In this document: piece by piece, positions 51,663-63,079 of the stretch | How the letters are laid out: the number at the start of each line of letters is the position of its first letter | How positions within the stretch are numbered: the first letter of the stretch is position 1 | Source of the DNA: Impatiens glandulifera | Lineage: Eukaryota; Streptophyta; Magnoliopsida; Ericales; Balsaminaceae | Assembly (NCBI RefSeq): GCF_907164915.1 | Contig: NC_061868.1 | Coordinates: 49,537,689 to 49,601,688, forward strand | DNA: 64,000 bases | Direction: 5' to 3' | Notes under the pieces: generated by a model | What the model saw: the letters and a program-made list of their open reading frames with translations, nothing else | Told to the model about the DNA's origin: nothing | Databases searched by the model: none | Program-made: the position numbers and the translations under genes

Positions 51663-53530
51663 AGATAGGTTTGATCTTAAATTTAGGTCCCATTTGAGTT
51701 TTAAAATAATCAAAAATAAAATCAATTTTTTAATCAATCACTTCTCAATAATCATATCACTCATTTCATTAATCAAAATATTAAATACTTTCGATCTTAA
51801 TTTTTTTTATTTTTTTATTTATATATATCAATACATTTTAAGTATTTTTACCAAAATTAATTATCACCTCTCAAAATTATTAATAATTATTGTTTTTCAT
51901 CCATCTAAATTTTAAAAAAAAAAATCCAAACAAGATTTATATGTTTTACATCATTTAATCAACTAAATTAAGTTTTTTTATTTAAAGAAAAACACAAACT
52001 TAATTATATATAATTAATAGTATATAAAATATAATTATTTTAACTAAAAATAAGAATATATATTTTTTTCAATTAATGCAACCCAATACTCATGCTAATC
52101 ATACATTTCTATTTCATTTAAGTATAAAATTTGTTTTTTTTACATTAAAACACAACTATCAACTAAAATCTATTAAAAATGATTGGTGATATAATAGGGA
52201 AAATTATGGTATTAAATACAATTTAAAAGAGTTACATTAAAAAATATCAAAAAAAATTATGGTAAGACCTCTTTTCAACAAAAACCAATTTAATAATATC
52301 AAAACAAAAATGAAAAATCTATTCTTTTATATATTTTGTAATTTCAATTAATTCAAAGCAATTAGTTACCATTAGTTCAATATTTTATAATTTCTTTATT
52401 AATATATTTTTGAAAGAAATATTTAAATTTTAGACAATTATTCTTCATGAATAATTTAAGCACAAATACAATTTTTATTATTTTTGTTTAATTTTGGGAG
52501 CATATTAATATGGGTAAGAAAATTACCGATATTATTGGTATATTGAAAATACAGTACCACAAAATATCGAAAATATAGAATTTCTCATCATAAAATGTAA
52601 TATATGATGTACTGTACCAAAATTATTGGTACGAAATTTTTAAAATTTTGATATATACCAAAATAATATTTATAAATTAAAAAATATATAATATTTTAAG
52701 AAAATAAATAATATCTAATGAAATTATAAATAATTATATTTTAATTTCTATTTCGAAAATTAGATTCAGCCATGCATTATAATTTTTTTTTAGACAGGAT
52801 AAAAATCAATCAATTTTAGTAAATTTATTTCTTTTATGAACTTATATGACGCTAAACTTTTAAGATATATTTATTATGTCTTTTTAAACTTAACAAATTT
52901 ATTTAATTTTTCAAAAATATTTAATATTAATTCAATTATAGAAATATAATTATAGTGTAATATTACTTCATATATACAATATGTATTCCTAAATTGTTAT
53001 TAGTGAGTGTTTTTAATTTTGGTAAAAGGAGAATTAATCATTTTAAGAATAAATGTGTCATAAAATCATGAAGGATGTGCACAAATGATGGGTTAAAGGA
53101 GAAAAATTGAACTTATACAGAGATCTTAAAAATTATGAACTTGAATGGTTCAAGAAATTGAAAATAGTCCGAGTTTTTTATTAATCAATTTTAAATTGAC
53201 TAATATTTATATTTAATATGGAGTGAATTGAAGATCATTATGGATCTTTATCCCTCTCACTCCCACTTTGATCTAATTGACTATGTTTATGTTTATTAAT
53301 CTTAACTTTATTTTTTTTAATTAAATTTAATTTATAACATTGGTTAGTCTATAAAAAAAAATTCTAAAAGAATATTTTATTTTATAATAAATATTATTAA
53401 TTGTCTAATATTTTTGTAATAACTATACTGAATTGATTTTCTTGTTTAAGTAAATATGTTATTTTCGGTATGAATGATATATATTGATATTGTATCGAAA
53501 TCAAATTATACCAAAATTAAGGTATGGAAA

Positions 53531-53986
53531 GGAGGGGTGATCACCGGTTCGATTTATTCGAATTTTTATTTTCTTTAGCCAATTTAAAACCGAATCGAAA
53601 TCAATATTCGGTTCGAATTTCGAATACAAACCAAATTCACTGAAAATCAATTGCACCAGCCAGGAATGGAACCCGAGTCAATACCATGGCAAGGTACCAC
53701 TAGACCACTAGTGTTTTTTTCTCTTTTTTTTATTATTTAAATCTTGAATTTAAAATATTCTAATTTAATTACTTTGAATTTTTTCTTAAGTTAAGTTTGG
53801 AAGAATAAATAATAAAAAATGAATTCGGTTTTTGGTTTGGTTTTTGAGTTGAAACCCAAACTCGAAAATCAATTTGAAAATCGTATTTGAATTCGAATTG
53901 GTTTGAAATTCGATTCGAAAACCAAAAATGAAATTCGAATTCGAATTTGGTCGGATATTCGATTCATACCAAATATTGAACCCCTT
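53531..53986. mobile_element. hAT-like MITE with AGGGGT ends
   Basis: Left end 'aggggtgatcaccggttcg', right end complement 'aggggttcaatatttgg'. The interior is made of 'ggtttgg', 'attcgaat' and 'aaccgaat' phrases that fold back on each other. Ends starting AGGGGTG are common in plant hAT-type MITEs. I see no clean 8-bp duplication, so exact ends are uncertain. A tRNA-like segment lies inside. Confidence 0.5.
53652..53711 (-). pseudogene. tRNA-Gly(GCC)-derived relic
   Basis: On the minus strand the segment reads 'actagtggtctagtggta', then 'ccttgccatggtattgact', 'cgggttccattcctgg', 'ctggtgca'. This matches the plant tRNA-Gly(GCC) gene from the A box (TGGTCTAGTGG) through the GCC anticodon loop to the T arm and acceptor end, but lacks about ten bases of the D arm/anticodon stem and has a damaged B box (GGTTCCATTCC). 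It cannot fold as a working tRNA. Confidence 0.75.
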
Positions 53987-54631
53987 TAATGGTAAGTGTA
54001 TGAAATTTTTATATCGAAATTTTTAATACGGTATTAATAAAAATTACAGTATATCGTACCGATCCATCCTGAATGATGAAACGATGAAAAGATAAGAGTG
54101 CAGGTCCTTGACGATGGAGATACTACAAATTTGAGTATATCTAATGGACTAAATTAATATTATTTTTTCTTAAGAAGAACTAAGGAGGATATAGATGATA
54201 CAAATTTGACATTAACTTAATAAACAAAATTAAACACAATTTTATTTAGGTTGATTATCAAATTAGAATTTTGAACATTTATTTTCAATAATTTATGGCT
54301 TATTATTGTTAAAATTATACAAAGATGAGATTTTGTCTTAACAGTTTCAGACGTCATTAATTTATTATCTACGTGACATTTATAAATAAACAAAAAATTA
54401 TATACCAAATTTAAGATATTAAATAACACTTCAACTGATGCAACCATGTTGTTATTGGTGAAATAAATAATGGTTTATTAACTTAGGTGAGTTCAAATTC
54501 ACCTAAAAAAATAATTACTTTCTTAACTTAAAAAATTGTAACATTATTCTAATTAAATTTCCTAATTATTTGTCTAACTCTAAACAAAATTACATAATCT
54601 CATTCATAATCTTTAAAAAAATAATTAAAGT

Positions 54632-54905
54632 CCACCCAAAATTCAATTATTTGATCCGCACATGACACGACCAAAATTAGTTGCAAAGAGTAGAGTAGAA
54701 ATCCCAAAAACAATAATTAGTAGAGTAGAAATCCCAAAAACAATAATTAGTAGAGTAGAAATCCCAAAAACAATAATGCACCCAAAATTTATTTATTTGT
54801 TCCGTCCAAAAAAATCCCAAAAAAAATATAATCCACCCAAAACCAAAAAAAAATAATCCACCCAAAATTCAATTATTTGATCCGTCACAACCAACATTAG
54901 TTGTG
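54632..54905. repeat. Duplicated block and 30-bp triple repeat at the end of the C2H2 gene
   Basis: A 30-bp unit (agtagagtag, aaatcccaaa, aacaataatt) occurs three times in tandem (54689-54718, 54719-54748, 54749-54777). It is flanked by two copies of a block starting 'ccacccaaaattcaattatt' and going on 'tgatccg...cca-cattagttg' (about 54633-54684 and 54858-54903). The second copy covers the last 12 or so codons and the stop of the C2H2 gene. Confidence 0.9.
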
Positions 54906-55696
54906 AAAGAAGAAATCCCCACCTGCAACCATGAAGCACAAACACCCTCCATTTTCATGTCCTTGATACCATAATTTTCATCTTTCATCTTGCAAATTTG
55001 CTCATGAGTTATTATACTTTCATTATCATCTTCATCATCATCCACATGAATATTGTTATAAATATGTCTTCGTTCCTTATCATCTTTCTCCACTGTCTCT
55101 TGAGAGAATGTTCTTGCCTCTAATTCAATACAGTGATCGAATGAAGGTATTTTTAAATCGGTAGAGAAGAGGAATTTTGGTATGGAATTCGGGGAGACGT
55201 TGCTAATGACGTCATCAGAAATCGAACCCGAAGACGTGAGCCAATGACACCTCTTGTGACCTCCTAAGGCTTGTCCAGACGAGAACACACGATGACATAT
55301 CGAACATTCGTGAGCATTTGATTTAATTTTACCTTTGTTGCGACCACAAACTTTATTCCACTGAGATAATGCATTAGTAGTCGATGAGAATTTTCCTTTT
55401 GTCGATATTTCTTCTTCCTCTTTTTCTTCTTGGGAAGAAATTATATTATTTTTGCAATGATCTTCAAAACTGCTGGCGTAACAACCCTTCACTTTCTTGT
55501 GACTAGCTCTATGCCCTCCTAATGCTTGGTGAGAGTTGAAATTCTTATTACATCCTCTGCATTTAAATAACTTCTCTAAATTCATATCTTTTTCAGCACA
55601 AACTTCTCTTTCTTCTTCAGATATTGTCTTCATTTCTTTAGGAGTTTTCACTCTTTGAAGAAGTATACGATGAGCAGGATGAGCAGCATCTCCCAT
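54869..55696 (-). CDS. C2H2 zinc-finger transcription factor (QALGGH, ZAT-like)
   Basis: A 275-residue intronless protein with two C2H2 fingers carrying the plant QALGGH signature: finger 1 C46, C49, H62, H66 and finger 2 C131, C134, H147, H151. Both have the regular CX2CX12HX3H spacing and are about 65 residues apart, the layout of C1-2i/ZAT repressors acting on stress genes in the nucleus. An acidic Glu-rich stretch (about 90-97) and an Asp-rich one near residue 220 flank the second finger. I see no clear EAR motif (DLNL type) at the C-terminus, which most relatives have, and the C-terminal residues are encoded in DNA that is duplicated just downstream. It corresponds in position to At4g16610. 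Confidence 0.9.
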   Translation of the reverse strand: MGDAAHPAHRILLQRVKTPKEMKTISEEEREVCAEKDMNLEKLFKCRGCNKNFNSHQALGGHRASHKKVKGCYASSFEDHCKNNIISSQEEKEEEEISTKGKFSSTTNALSQWNKVCGRNKGKIKSNAHECSICHRVFSSGQALGGHKRCHWLTSSGSISDDVISNVSPNSIPKFLFSTDLKIPSFDHCIELEARTFSQETVEKDDKERRHIYNNIHVDDDEDDNESIITHEQICKMKDENYGIKDMKMEGVCASWLQVGISSFTTNVGCDGSNN

Positions 55697-58181
55697 GATT
55701 AATTTGTCGTGATTGCTATTTGCTGGCTCTGAGCAGTGAGCAGCAGGATTAATCTCCCATGGCTATCACCTTCATAAATAAAGGTTTAGTAAAAGATATC
55801 GCGGGTCGTCTGACAGTAATTAGAGTGAAAAAAAAGAATAGTTCAATGATGCTAATAATATACTTTCTTATTGAAATTAGTTATAGATGAACGGATAAGA
55901 AAGTTTCAATGCAACTTATATAAAGGAAACAAATTAAAAGAAAATAGTATTTTTAGTACAAATAAATAAATTTATTTAAATACTTTTTAAATAATTCAAT
56001 AATTATCAATTTATAACTTAATAAATTAAATTAACAGGAAACTTTCATGTTAGTTCAACTGACAAAAAGTATAATTCTAAAATTACAAAAACGGGAATAA
56101 GAGTATTAGGGTTCGATTCATACAAAAAAACATAATAAGTTGAGAAGAGAAAGGAAGTTTATAAATTTTTGTTTCAATAAATTAGAATATTCCTTAAATT
56201 TAGTTACTTCTTATTTTAAAAAAAATAACATTAAGCTTATAAAATTTTGTTTCAATAGTTACAACATTCCTCAAATTTAGTAACATACTTTTCTCATTTT
56301 TAAGTCACTACTTATAAGGAATGTGAAATTTATATACTTATTTTTTCTCTTAAGTGACTCTTTGTAATGAATTATGTAAAATTCTACATTAGACCTTATC
56401 AATAAGATTTCAGTACTTTCTCTTTTTTCAAGTTTAATTTAGTATATGTCGTTATAAATTCATTTAATAATTTTTCTCAAAAATATTTATTAATTTCTGA
56501 TATCATCTACCTTATAAAATGGAAAAAAAAAAGTGTAATGTGAAAGAGAATAGACAAATATTTATTTTTATTTTTACAGTTTCACGTTATTCTTATTCTC
56601 ACAATAAATAATTTTTATTTGATATGTTCAATCATTTATTTTATTGTTATAAAAAAAATTAAAAATGATTTTCAATAAATATAATTCAAATTAAAATAAA
56701 CAATAATTAATTATATTTATACTTAATTAAAAACATCTATTCAAATATTGGTTATCATTCATCTAAACATTTATTTTTATAAATTATCTTTAATCATCAC
56801 TCAATACTATTTTTTTATTAGTTTTCCATAATTAACAAATTAACCTCCAAAATATAATTTAAAGTAAAAATAATGTAATTTAATATTAAAATTAATTATC
56901 TAATACTAATTTTATTTATTTATTTTTTCTATTATTACATATATCAAAAATAAATTAGTTAATTACTAACGTTAAAATTATATATGAGAGGATTAATTAA
57001 TTGAATTAAAATATATATATATATATTATTTTATTCTCTTATATATATTTATTAAATATAATATATATTTTAAAATATATATATTTATATATTTTGATAT
57101 ATGATTTATTAATTCTCCATATTATTATTCTAAAATATATATAAATAAATAATGAAGATATATAAGAAGGAAATCAATGAAAAAAATAGAGAGAAATATA
57201 ATTTAAAGTAAAAATAATATAATTAATTTTAAATTTTATTATCTAATACTAATTTGATTTATTCACTTTTCTATTATTACATATTTCAATAATAAATTAA
57301 TTAATTACTAACAGGTTAAAATTATATATATTTAAAAATTAATATATGAGAGAAATAATTATTTGAATTAAAAAATATATATTTATTAAATATAATATAT
57401 ATTTTAAAACATATATATTTATATATTTTATTTATTTATTCTAATTTTAATTACTCTAAAATAAATATAAATAAATAATAATGATAAGAAGAAATTAATG
57501 AAAAAAATATAAATAAAAATAAAAATAATATATGGCCACAGGATTAAGTACCTGGACAATAATACAATTTAATACTAAAATTAATTATCTAATATTAATT
57601 GAATTTATTTATTTTTTTATTATTACTTATTTCAATTATAAGTAAATTATAAAAAATAATAATAATAATATGTCATGTTTAAAATTTTTAATAAATTACA
57701 AATAATATATTAAAATAAAAAATAGAATACTCTCATTTCACATTTATTCACTACAATAAAATAATTTATCTTCTCACATATCTATTACATTTTTTTTTTT
57801 CAAATGAAGTTCTAATCTCGTGACCTTAAACTTTCAATTTGACCAATCATATTTGATTCATATTTTTTAACATTTAGCATTGTGACCTCATATTTTGGTC
57901 AATCAAATATTTGATTCATATTTTTTAACCACTTTCAATTGATACCGGTCTATTATTCATCGGTTCCCAATCACACTTGATTAAAGGGTTGTACTTGTTT
58001 TTGTTAGGTTGCAAAATCGAAACATACCTATAGCATTTTTTATTTTTTATTTAACCGTTTAAGTTAAGTTTATGGACGGGTCAACCTACAATCCGACCCA
58101 AATATCCATTTATTCTCACATATATATCCAAATTAACCACAGCTCTCGACCCGACAATTCAGACATTTTAAAATTAAACAT

Positions 58182-58223
<42 letters not shown>

Positions 58224-58639
58224 TAGTAACGTTAAAATTATATATATTTAAAAATTAATATATGAGAAAAATGATAAATTGAATTAAAAATAATAATTTT
58301 TTATTCTCTTATATATATTTATATATTTTGTTATTAAATTTATTAATTCTTCCTGTTATTACTCTAAAATATATATAAATAAATAAGGAGGATAAGAACG
58401 AAGTTAATGGAAAAGATTATGATACGAAGATAAGAACGAAGTTAATGGAAAAAATTATGATATTTTTCGTAGTTTTGACTGAGGATAGCTATTTATAGCC
58501 AACTAAACCAAAGTCGGTTGAATGATTGAGTGAATCGAATTTTAGACAAAAGCCCACTAATCGCTTTTGTTTGTGCTCGATTGTTTTCATCTAATTAGGA
58601 CATCATTACCTCTATGATCATAGGCAAAATGATTATCAT
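55697..58639. other. AT-rich intergenic region with repeated 330-bp units
   Basis: The first part is the C2H2 promoter. From about 56857 the DNA is built from diverged copies of one AT-rich unit (annotated separately). A segment at 57660-58215 breaks the pattern and ends in a TA run (58187-58220). No gene seen. Confidence 0.6.
56857..58456. repeat. Array of diverged ~330-bp AT-rich units
   Basis: Unit A about 56857-57197, unit B about 57198-57515, and a third unit in two parts (about 57570-57660 and 58218-58456). Shared phrases in order: 'aatttaaagtaaaaataat', 'ttatctaatactaatttt', 'tctattattacatat', 'taacgttaaaattatatat', 'tattctcttatatatattt', 'attctaaaatatatataaat', then 'gaagaaattaatgaaaa'. 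The third unit ends with a small 35-bp duplication ('gataagaacgaagttaatgg') at 58392-58456. Confidence 0.7.
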
Positions 58640-58852
58640 GTTATGGTGATTATTTCAGTCTTTGAATCATCGAATTTGGTTGAGTATCGACTGAATTTCA
58701 TTCTTGAAATAATGGGCACACGGGACCTTATTAATAGAGCATGCAGGAATTTTTTGTGGGGAGACAAACCAGAGCGGAGAGGCATTTCGGTTGAGGCATT
58801 TCGGTTGATGTTCATCATGTTTTACATGAGGAAGATAATAATCCTGGGTTGA
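58640..58852 (+). mobile_element. LINE reverse-transcriptase fragment
   Basis: A short open stretch encodes LINFILEIMG-type sequence followed by LINRACRNFLWGDKPERRG. The 'R-C-R-x-F-L-W-G' phrase is the conserved segment just after the RT domain of plant L1 elements. Only about 70 codons remain. Confidence 0.7.
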
Positions 58853-58857
58853 AACAT

Positions 58858-59120
58858 CATCGTTTCGAGCCGAAATGCGAACGCGAGTCTGGGCGCATCG
58901 TTCCGTCAGCGGTCCGTTGCGATTGGGCGTTCCATCCGCGTCTAGGCTAACGGCGTTGAGGCGTGCGTTAGTTAATCTAGTGTTACGCGGGAGCGCTTTT
59001 CTTTTGTTGCAGTGAGCGATGCGATTTGTTGTTGTGCGTAGATTGAGATTTGGGCGCTCATCCTATGACTGTGTGGTCTATTGTAGTCGTTTCTCTTGTT
59101 TTCGGCTACATTGGATCGCG
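58858..59120. other. GC-richer patch without a gene
   Basis: About 260 bases near 50% GC with many CpG steps in an otherwise AT-rich region (for example 'gggcgttccatccgcg', 'aacggcgttgaggcgtgcg'). All frames are interrupted and no RNA gene is recognised. Probably a fragment of an older transposon. Confidence 0.5.
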
Positions 59121-59315
59121 ACCATTTTTCAGCCTACAAAATATACAAAATATTTAAATACACACAAATAATTATTTTGTTCATTTTTGTGTGCGTATAT
59201 TTTGGGTTTTAAATAATTAATTTGAGATAAAATGTATACAACATTTATTTTAAATTATTTATTTTAGTCTCTTAAAATTAATTTGGGATTAAAAAGTAAT
59301 ACAACATTTATACAA

Positions 59316-59352
59316 ACTAGCATGTGGCCCGTGTATTTGCACGAGTAATAAT
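59316..59352 (-). mobile_element. Helitron 3' terminus
   Basis: On the minus strand: CTCGTGC, a short loop (AAATA), CACGGG, then seven bases and CTAGT followed by T. A GC-rich hairpin a few bases before a terminal CTRRT, inserted at an A/T site, is the 3' signature of plant Helitrons. The body would extend to higher coordinates; I could not place the 5' TC end. Confidence 0.7.
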
Positions 59353-59529
59353 ATAAAAATTCAAGAAAAAAAATACGTTAAAAATGTGACTTTATAATTT
59401 AATTCAATATATTTTTATTTAATTATTAAAAATTATGACAAAACTTATATTTATCCACTCGTTTTATTTAAATTTTTTGTTATTTTTTAAGCCTACCCAA
59501 AATCATATTAATTAATTACATTAGAATAA

Positions 59530-59697
59530 TTAATTGACTCGAAGATCTTCAAAAAGAACAATAAGATCTCCATACGAATCCACAAGTTTTCTAGATTTAA
59601 TCTCTGACATCGTCATGATGATGGTATTGTGAATAATCCTTAACGGCCTACTTTCATTGTTAAAAGTTCTCAAATTTCTTTCCAACCAAATAATACA
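59530..59697 (-). mobile_element. LINE C-terminal fragment
   Basis: An open minus-strand stretch of 55 codons beginning CIIWLERNLRTFNNE. 'WLERN-R-F' is the conserved end of the zf-RVT region of plant LINEs. More remnants in shifted frames continue to about 59790. Orientation is opposite to the fragment at 58640. Confidence 0.7.
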
Positions 59698-60334
59698 CTA
59701 AAAAATTATAGGGATATAGACTCATCTTCGAAGTCTCGCATTTTTAGTCGCCCTAATCCATGTCTCTCAATATCCACTCACAGTTTCCGGCAATTTTATG
59801 CATCATTATATATAAAAATTATTTTATTTTATTTTTTTTGGCATTTGTTTAAATTGTTTGGGATTTGATTATTATAATAATTAATTCAATTAATGGTTTA
59901 ATCTTGGTTTGGCTTGATTTTGATTATTTTGAATTTTTTTTATCTAAAATAATTATTTCAATATTTATAAATTATGTATGTGAAATTTTAGTGCTTAATT
60001 TTTCGTTTGTATATTTGAAACCCGTTGAAAATTTGAGTTTCTATATATCCCCTCTCTTAGTTAGATAGTGTTACTATGTGGTCTTGTCCTGAGAACTTAT
60101 TTCTAAAGTTGAAAGGTCTCGGATTTCATCAATATCATTTATCTTGTTACAAAATTCATTAATATTTGTACAAAATATTAATGTTCCCACATATACCAAC
60201 TTCTCACGAGCTTTGTTTCTTAAATATAAAATTGATTGGATGCTATATGACTGAAATTAAATCATAAGACACGGCAATATATGATTAACTTATAATTTCA
60301 TTAACATTTTTACAAATGATACAAGAAGTTAAAG

Positions 60335-62343
60335 CTAAGACAAGAGAGGCTTTTCCATGTCGTAAGGTTCACCGCCTTCTAGTGCGACAGCTCCGGGATA
60401 GGAAAACCCTTCTTTACCCTTTGCCCAAAGGAAGAAATATAGACCCGTAAACATTAAGACCATCCCAAATAAACTACAAAAACATTAAGAGATAACATTT
60501 ATATATCAATAATTTGATTATATTAATCATTAGTAAAAACTCTAAACCATTTTTGTATACTACCTTCCAATGGGGAGCACTTCTCCTAAGGTGAAAAATG
60601 AGACAATGGCGGATACAACCGTCGAAATGGGACTGAACATAGACACGAGAACCGGCCCTCTTTTCTTTATTGCCCATCCATTGAAACTAAAGCAAACTCC
60701 ACTTATCGTCCCTCCCTAAATAACAATAACGCGGGTGTAAGTGTAAAGACTCGAAACCATAATATTGTTTATATAATAAGTTCTTATTACTTACCAAAAG
60801 ACAATAGCCAATTAGGTCTTGGGTACTAATGACATCAGGCATCCAAAATTCAAGCTTATGATTACGGATAAATTCAATCACTAATGTTATAAACACACCA
60901 ATAAGTGATGTTATTGTACATATTGAAACCGGGGCAGGAAATTCTGTCAATATTTTAGCCTGCATACATTAATAATAACTTAATATTAATCAAGTCATGA
61001 ACCAGTATTTTATTAATTAGATTTAAACCTGCAAGACTATGTTACTCGAGAGAACCACGACAGCAGCCACGAGGTACATACAGCCCATGACCTTGTTTTG
61101 ATCGAAATAAATCAAACCGTCGTCGTCGTGCGATGATGATGTATGATTTTGTTTTGGTAATTCGGTGGTGTTGTTTATTGAACTTTGCATAATGCTCATT
61201 GTTAATGCACCTATTACACATAGTAATGTACCGACAATCTTCACTTTACTGTAAATACAGCTTAGCTTAACTTTCTCTAACCTACATTAATTATTAATAA
61301 TTTGATTAATTAATTATACTTTGAGATGAAATTTAGGAAATTAATTATATGAAAACCTGAAAGCTACTGCGATGATAAAGATGAGCCCTGGAGCAAGATT
61401 TGGCATGGCGGTTGCTATTGCGGGTGATGTAAGTTTTATTCCCTTCAAGAATAATGTTTGGAATAATGTTACCCTGAAATAAATAACATTTGATAATTAA
61501 GGTATCTTTGTATTGTATTTGTGATTATACTTGAACATAAAATACCCTAAAATTAGTGGAATAGTTAACTTTTAATCTATTATAAAAATTAAGTCTGGTT
61601 TCAGTTTGATTATTTAAATAATTTTAACCTAATCAAATCATAATTCTAATTTATTTCATTAATTAAAATATTAAAATAAACTACATTCATCTGTCACTAT
61701 TTTACTTTTTAAATAATTAAAAATTTTGAAAAACACATATAGAAGATCTAAATTTCGAGAGTTTGGGTAAACTTAAAAAATTATGAATAAAGCGATTAAA
61801 TAATCATAAATTTTGCATAATTTTATATGAATTGAAAATATATTTGAATAAAATAAAATTAAATTAAGAAATTAAGGGTTATACTCAAGTTTTTACCATA
61901 AAAAACAAATAATAATTTTCGGGTTGGGCTGATATAGATCTCTGAATCCGAACAAGACCTATAAGCCATAAATATGAGAAATAGTGTACTTACCCTGCAA
62001 ACGCCATTAAAACAAGCTGAAAAAACAATCTGAGAGTGAAATTCTTGGGCCATTTGCTTCTGAAAAAAGAATTATAACATTAGAAATGAGTTAAAATTAA
62101 GAGAGAGAGAGAGAGAATAGAAATGAATGGAAGAACAGACCTTTCGAAATAAATGGAAGGAAGAGAGAGAACAAGGAAAGTGGAAAAGGTGGAGAAGATG
62201 ACAATGGTTAAAGGATTAAGACCCAATTCCATGAGATAACTTAACAAAACTGAATTTCCTGCATATACAAACTGGACTGCAACCAGCCCTGTAACTATGG
62301 CAAAATCTTCAAACATCTCTCTTTTTCCGGCGCCGGCGCCCAT
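60335..62343 (-). CDS. WAT1/UMAMIT-type EamA transporter
   Basis: Seven exons on the minus strand (62343-62141, 62059-61994, 61473-61357, 61281-61029, 60959-60795, 60715-60564, 60473-60335) give 364 residues. Ten hydrophobic segments in two EamA halves; the first starts VQFVYAGNSVLLSYLMELG and the second includes AKILTEFPAPVSICTIT, SPISTVVSAIVSFF and GEVLPIG. These are hallmarks of plant nodulin MtN21/UMAMIT proteins, bidirectional carriers of amino acids (or auxin for WAT1) in plasma or vacuolar membranes. The loop between halves carries a short His/Asp-rich stretch. Best remembered relatives are At5g47470 and At4g16620. The start MGAGAGKREMFEDF is the first in-frame ATG. Confidence 0.92.
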
Positions 62344-62935
62344 TTCACTTTCTCTCTCTCTCTTTTGATATTTCCTTATTAGAATTCACAGCGCATTGTT
62401 GATAACCCACGTTTCTTATCTCTTCTAACGTGGTGGGTTACCTTTCTCCTTCAATAGATGATCGTACTATCACGTCTCTATCTCTATCATTCTAAGGAGG
62501 GTAAATAGTAAATAGTAAATAGTAAAATTGCAGAAAAGGTGAATTATTTGTTGTTTGTTGTTTGTTGGACGATATCATATTCATCCACACAAATAAAAGT
62601 TAGTCCTGTCTCAAAAAAAAAAGATGAGAGAGAAAGTGACGTTTGCTTTTGTTTGAAAGGGAAGATTCTGAATGCCACTATATTATGTGTTTCTAATTAA
62701 TTTTCGGACAAGTCAATTATTGGTCAAGCTTAAACTAAATATCTGGAATCTATTCTAATATCATTTGTTTCTCATTAATTTTCGGATAAAACATCTATAG
62801 CGAGATTAATTAATGGAAGAGATACGATTATTTCTGAATGTTTTTAATTGTTAAGTCTTTAAATTTTAAAAAAAAAAAATATAGTTTAAAAATAGAAATA
62901 GACTTAAAGCCTAGTTTTTTTTCTTTGATTATTAA

Positions 62936-63033
62936 AATAAAATTCAATTTTTATTTTAAAACTTAACAATCACACTTTAATTATAAAATTCAATTTTTAT
63001 TTTAAAACTTAACGATCACACTTTAATTATTAA
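62936..63033. repeat. Tandem duplication of about 48 bp
   Basis: 'aaaattcaatttttatttt' and following 'aaaacttaa-atcacactttaattat' occur twice in a row (about 62939-62984 and 62986-63031) with one or two differences. Confidence 0.85.
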
Positions 63034-63079
63034 AATATCAAAATTATCTTTTACTTAAATAATTTATTTTATATTATTC

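Larger units (their letters stand above)
51291..54868. other. AT-rich intergenic region rich in MITE-like sequence
   Basis: Contains an AAAT microsatellite (51628-51662), a segment with repeated 'ggtac/gtacc' and 'cggtat' phrases (52519-52675 and again 53457-53525, 53990-54070) that looks like a decayed DNA transposon, a nested hAT-like MITE with a tRNA relic, and duplicated sequence next to the C2H2 gene. No host gene seen. Confidence 0.6.
59121..60334. other. Intergenic region with transposon remnants
   Basis: Besides the Helitron end and LINE fragment listed separately, the region is AT-rich and holds the 3' flank of the transporter gene. Open frame 59865-60068 is low complexity and not called. 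Confidence 0.6.

Noticed and set aside
53652..53711. A functional tRNA-Gly gene
   Set aside because: About ten bases of the D arm/anticodon stem are missing and the B box is changed, so it cannot fold or be transcribed normally.
54689..54777. Three direct 30-bp repeats resembling a short CRISPR-like array
   Set aside because: Units are tandem with no spacers and the genome is a plant; it is a local minisatellite.
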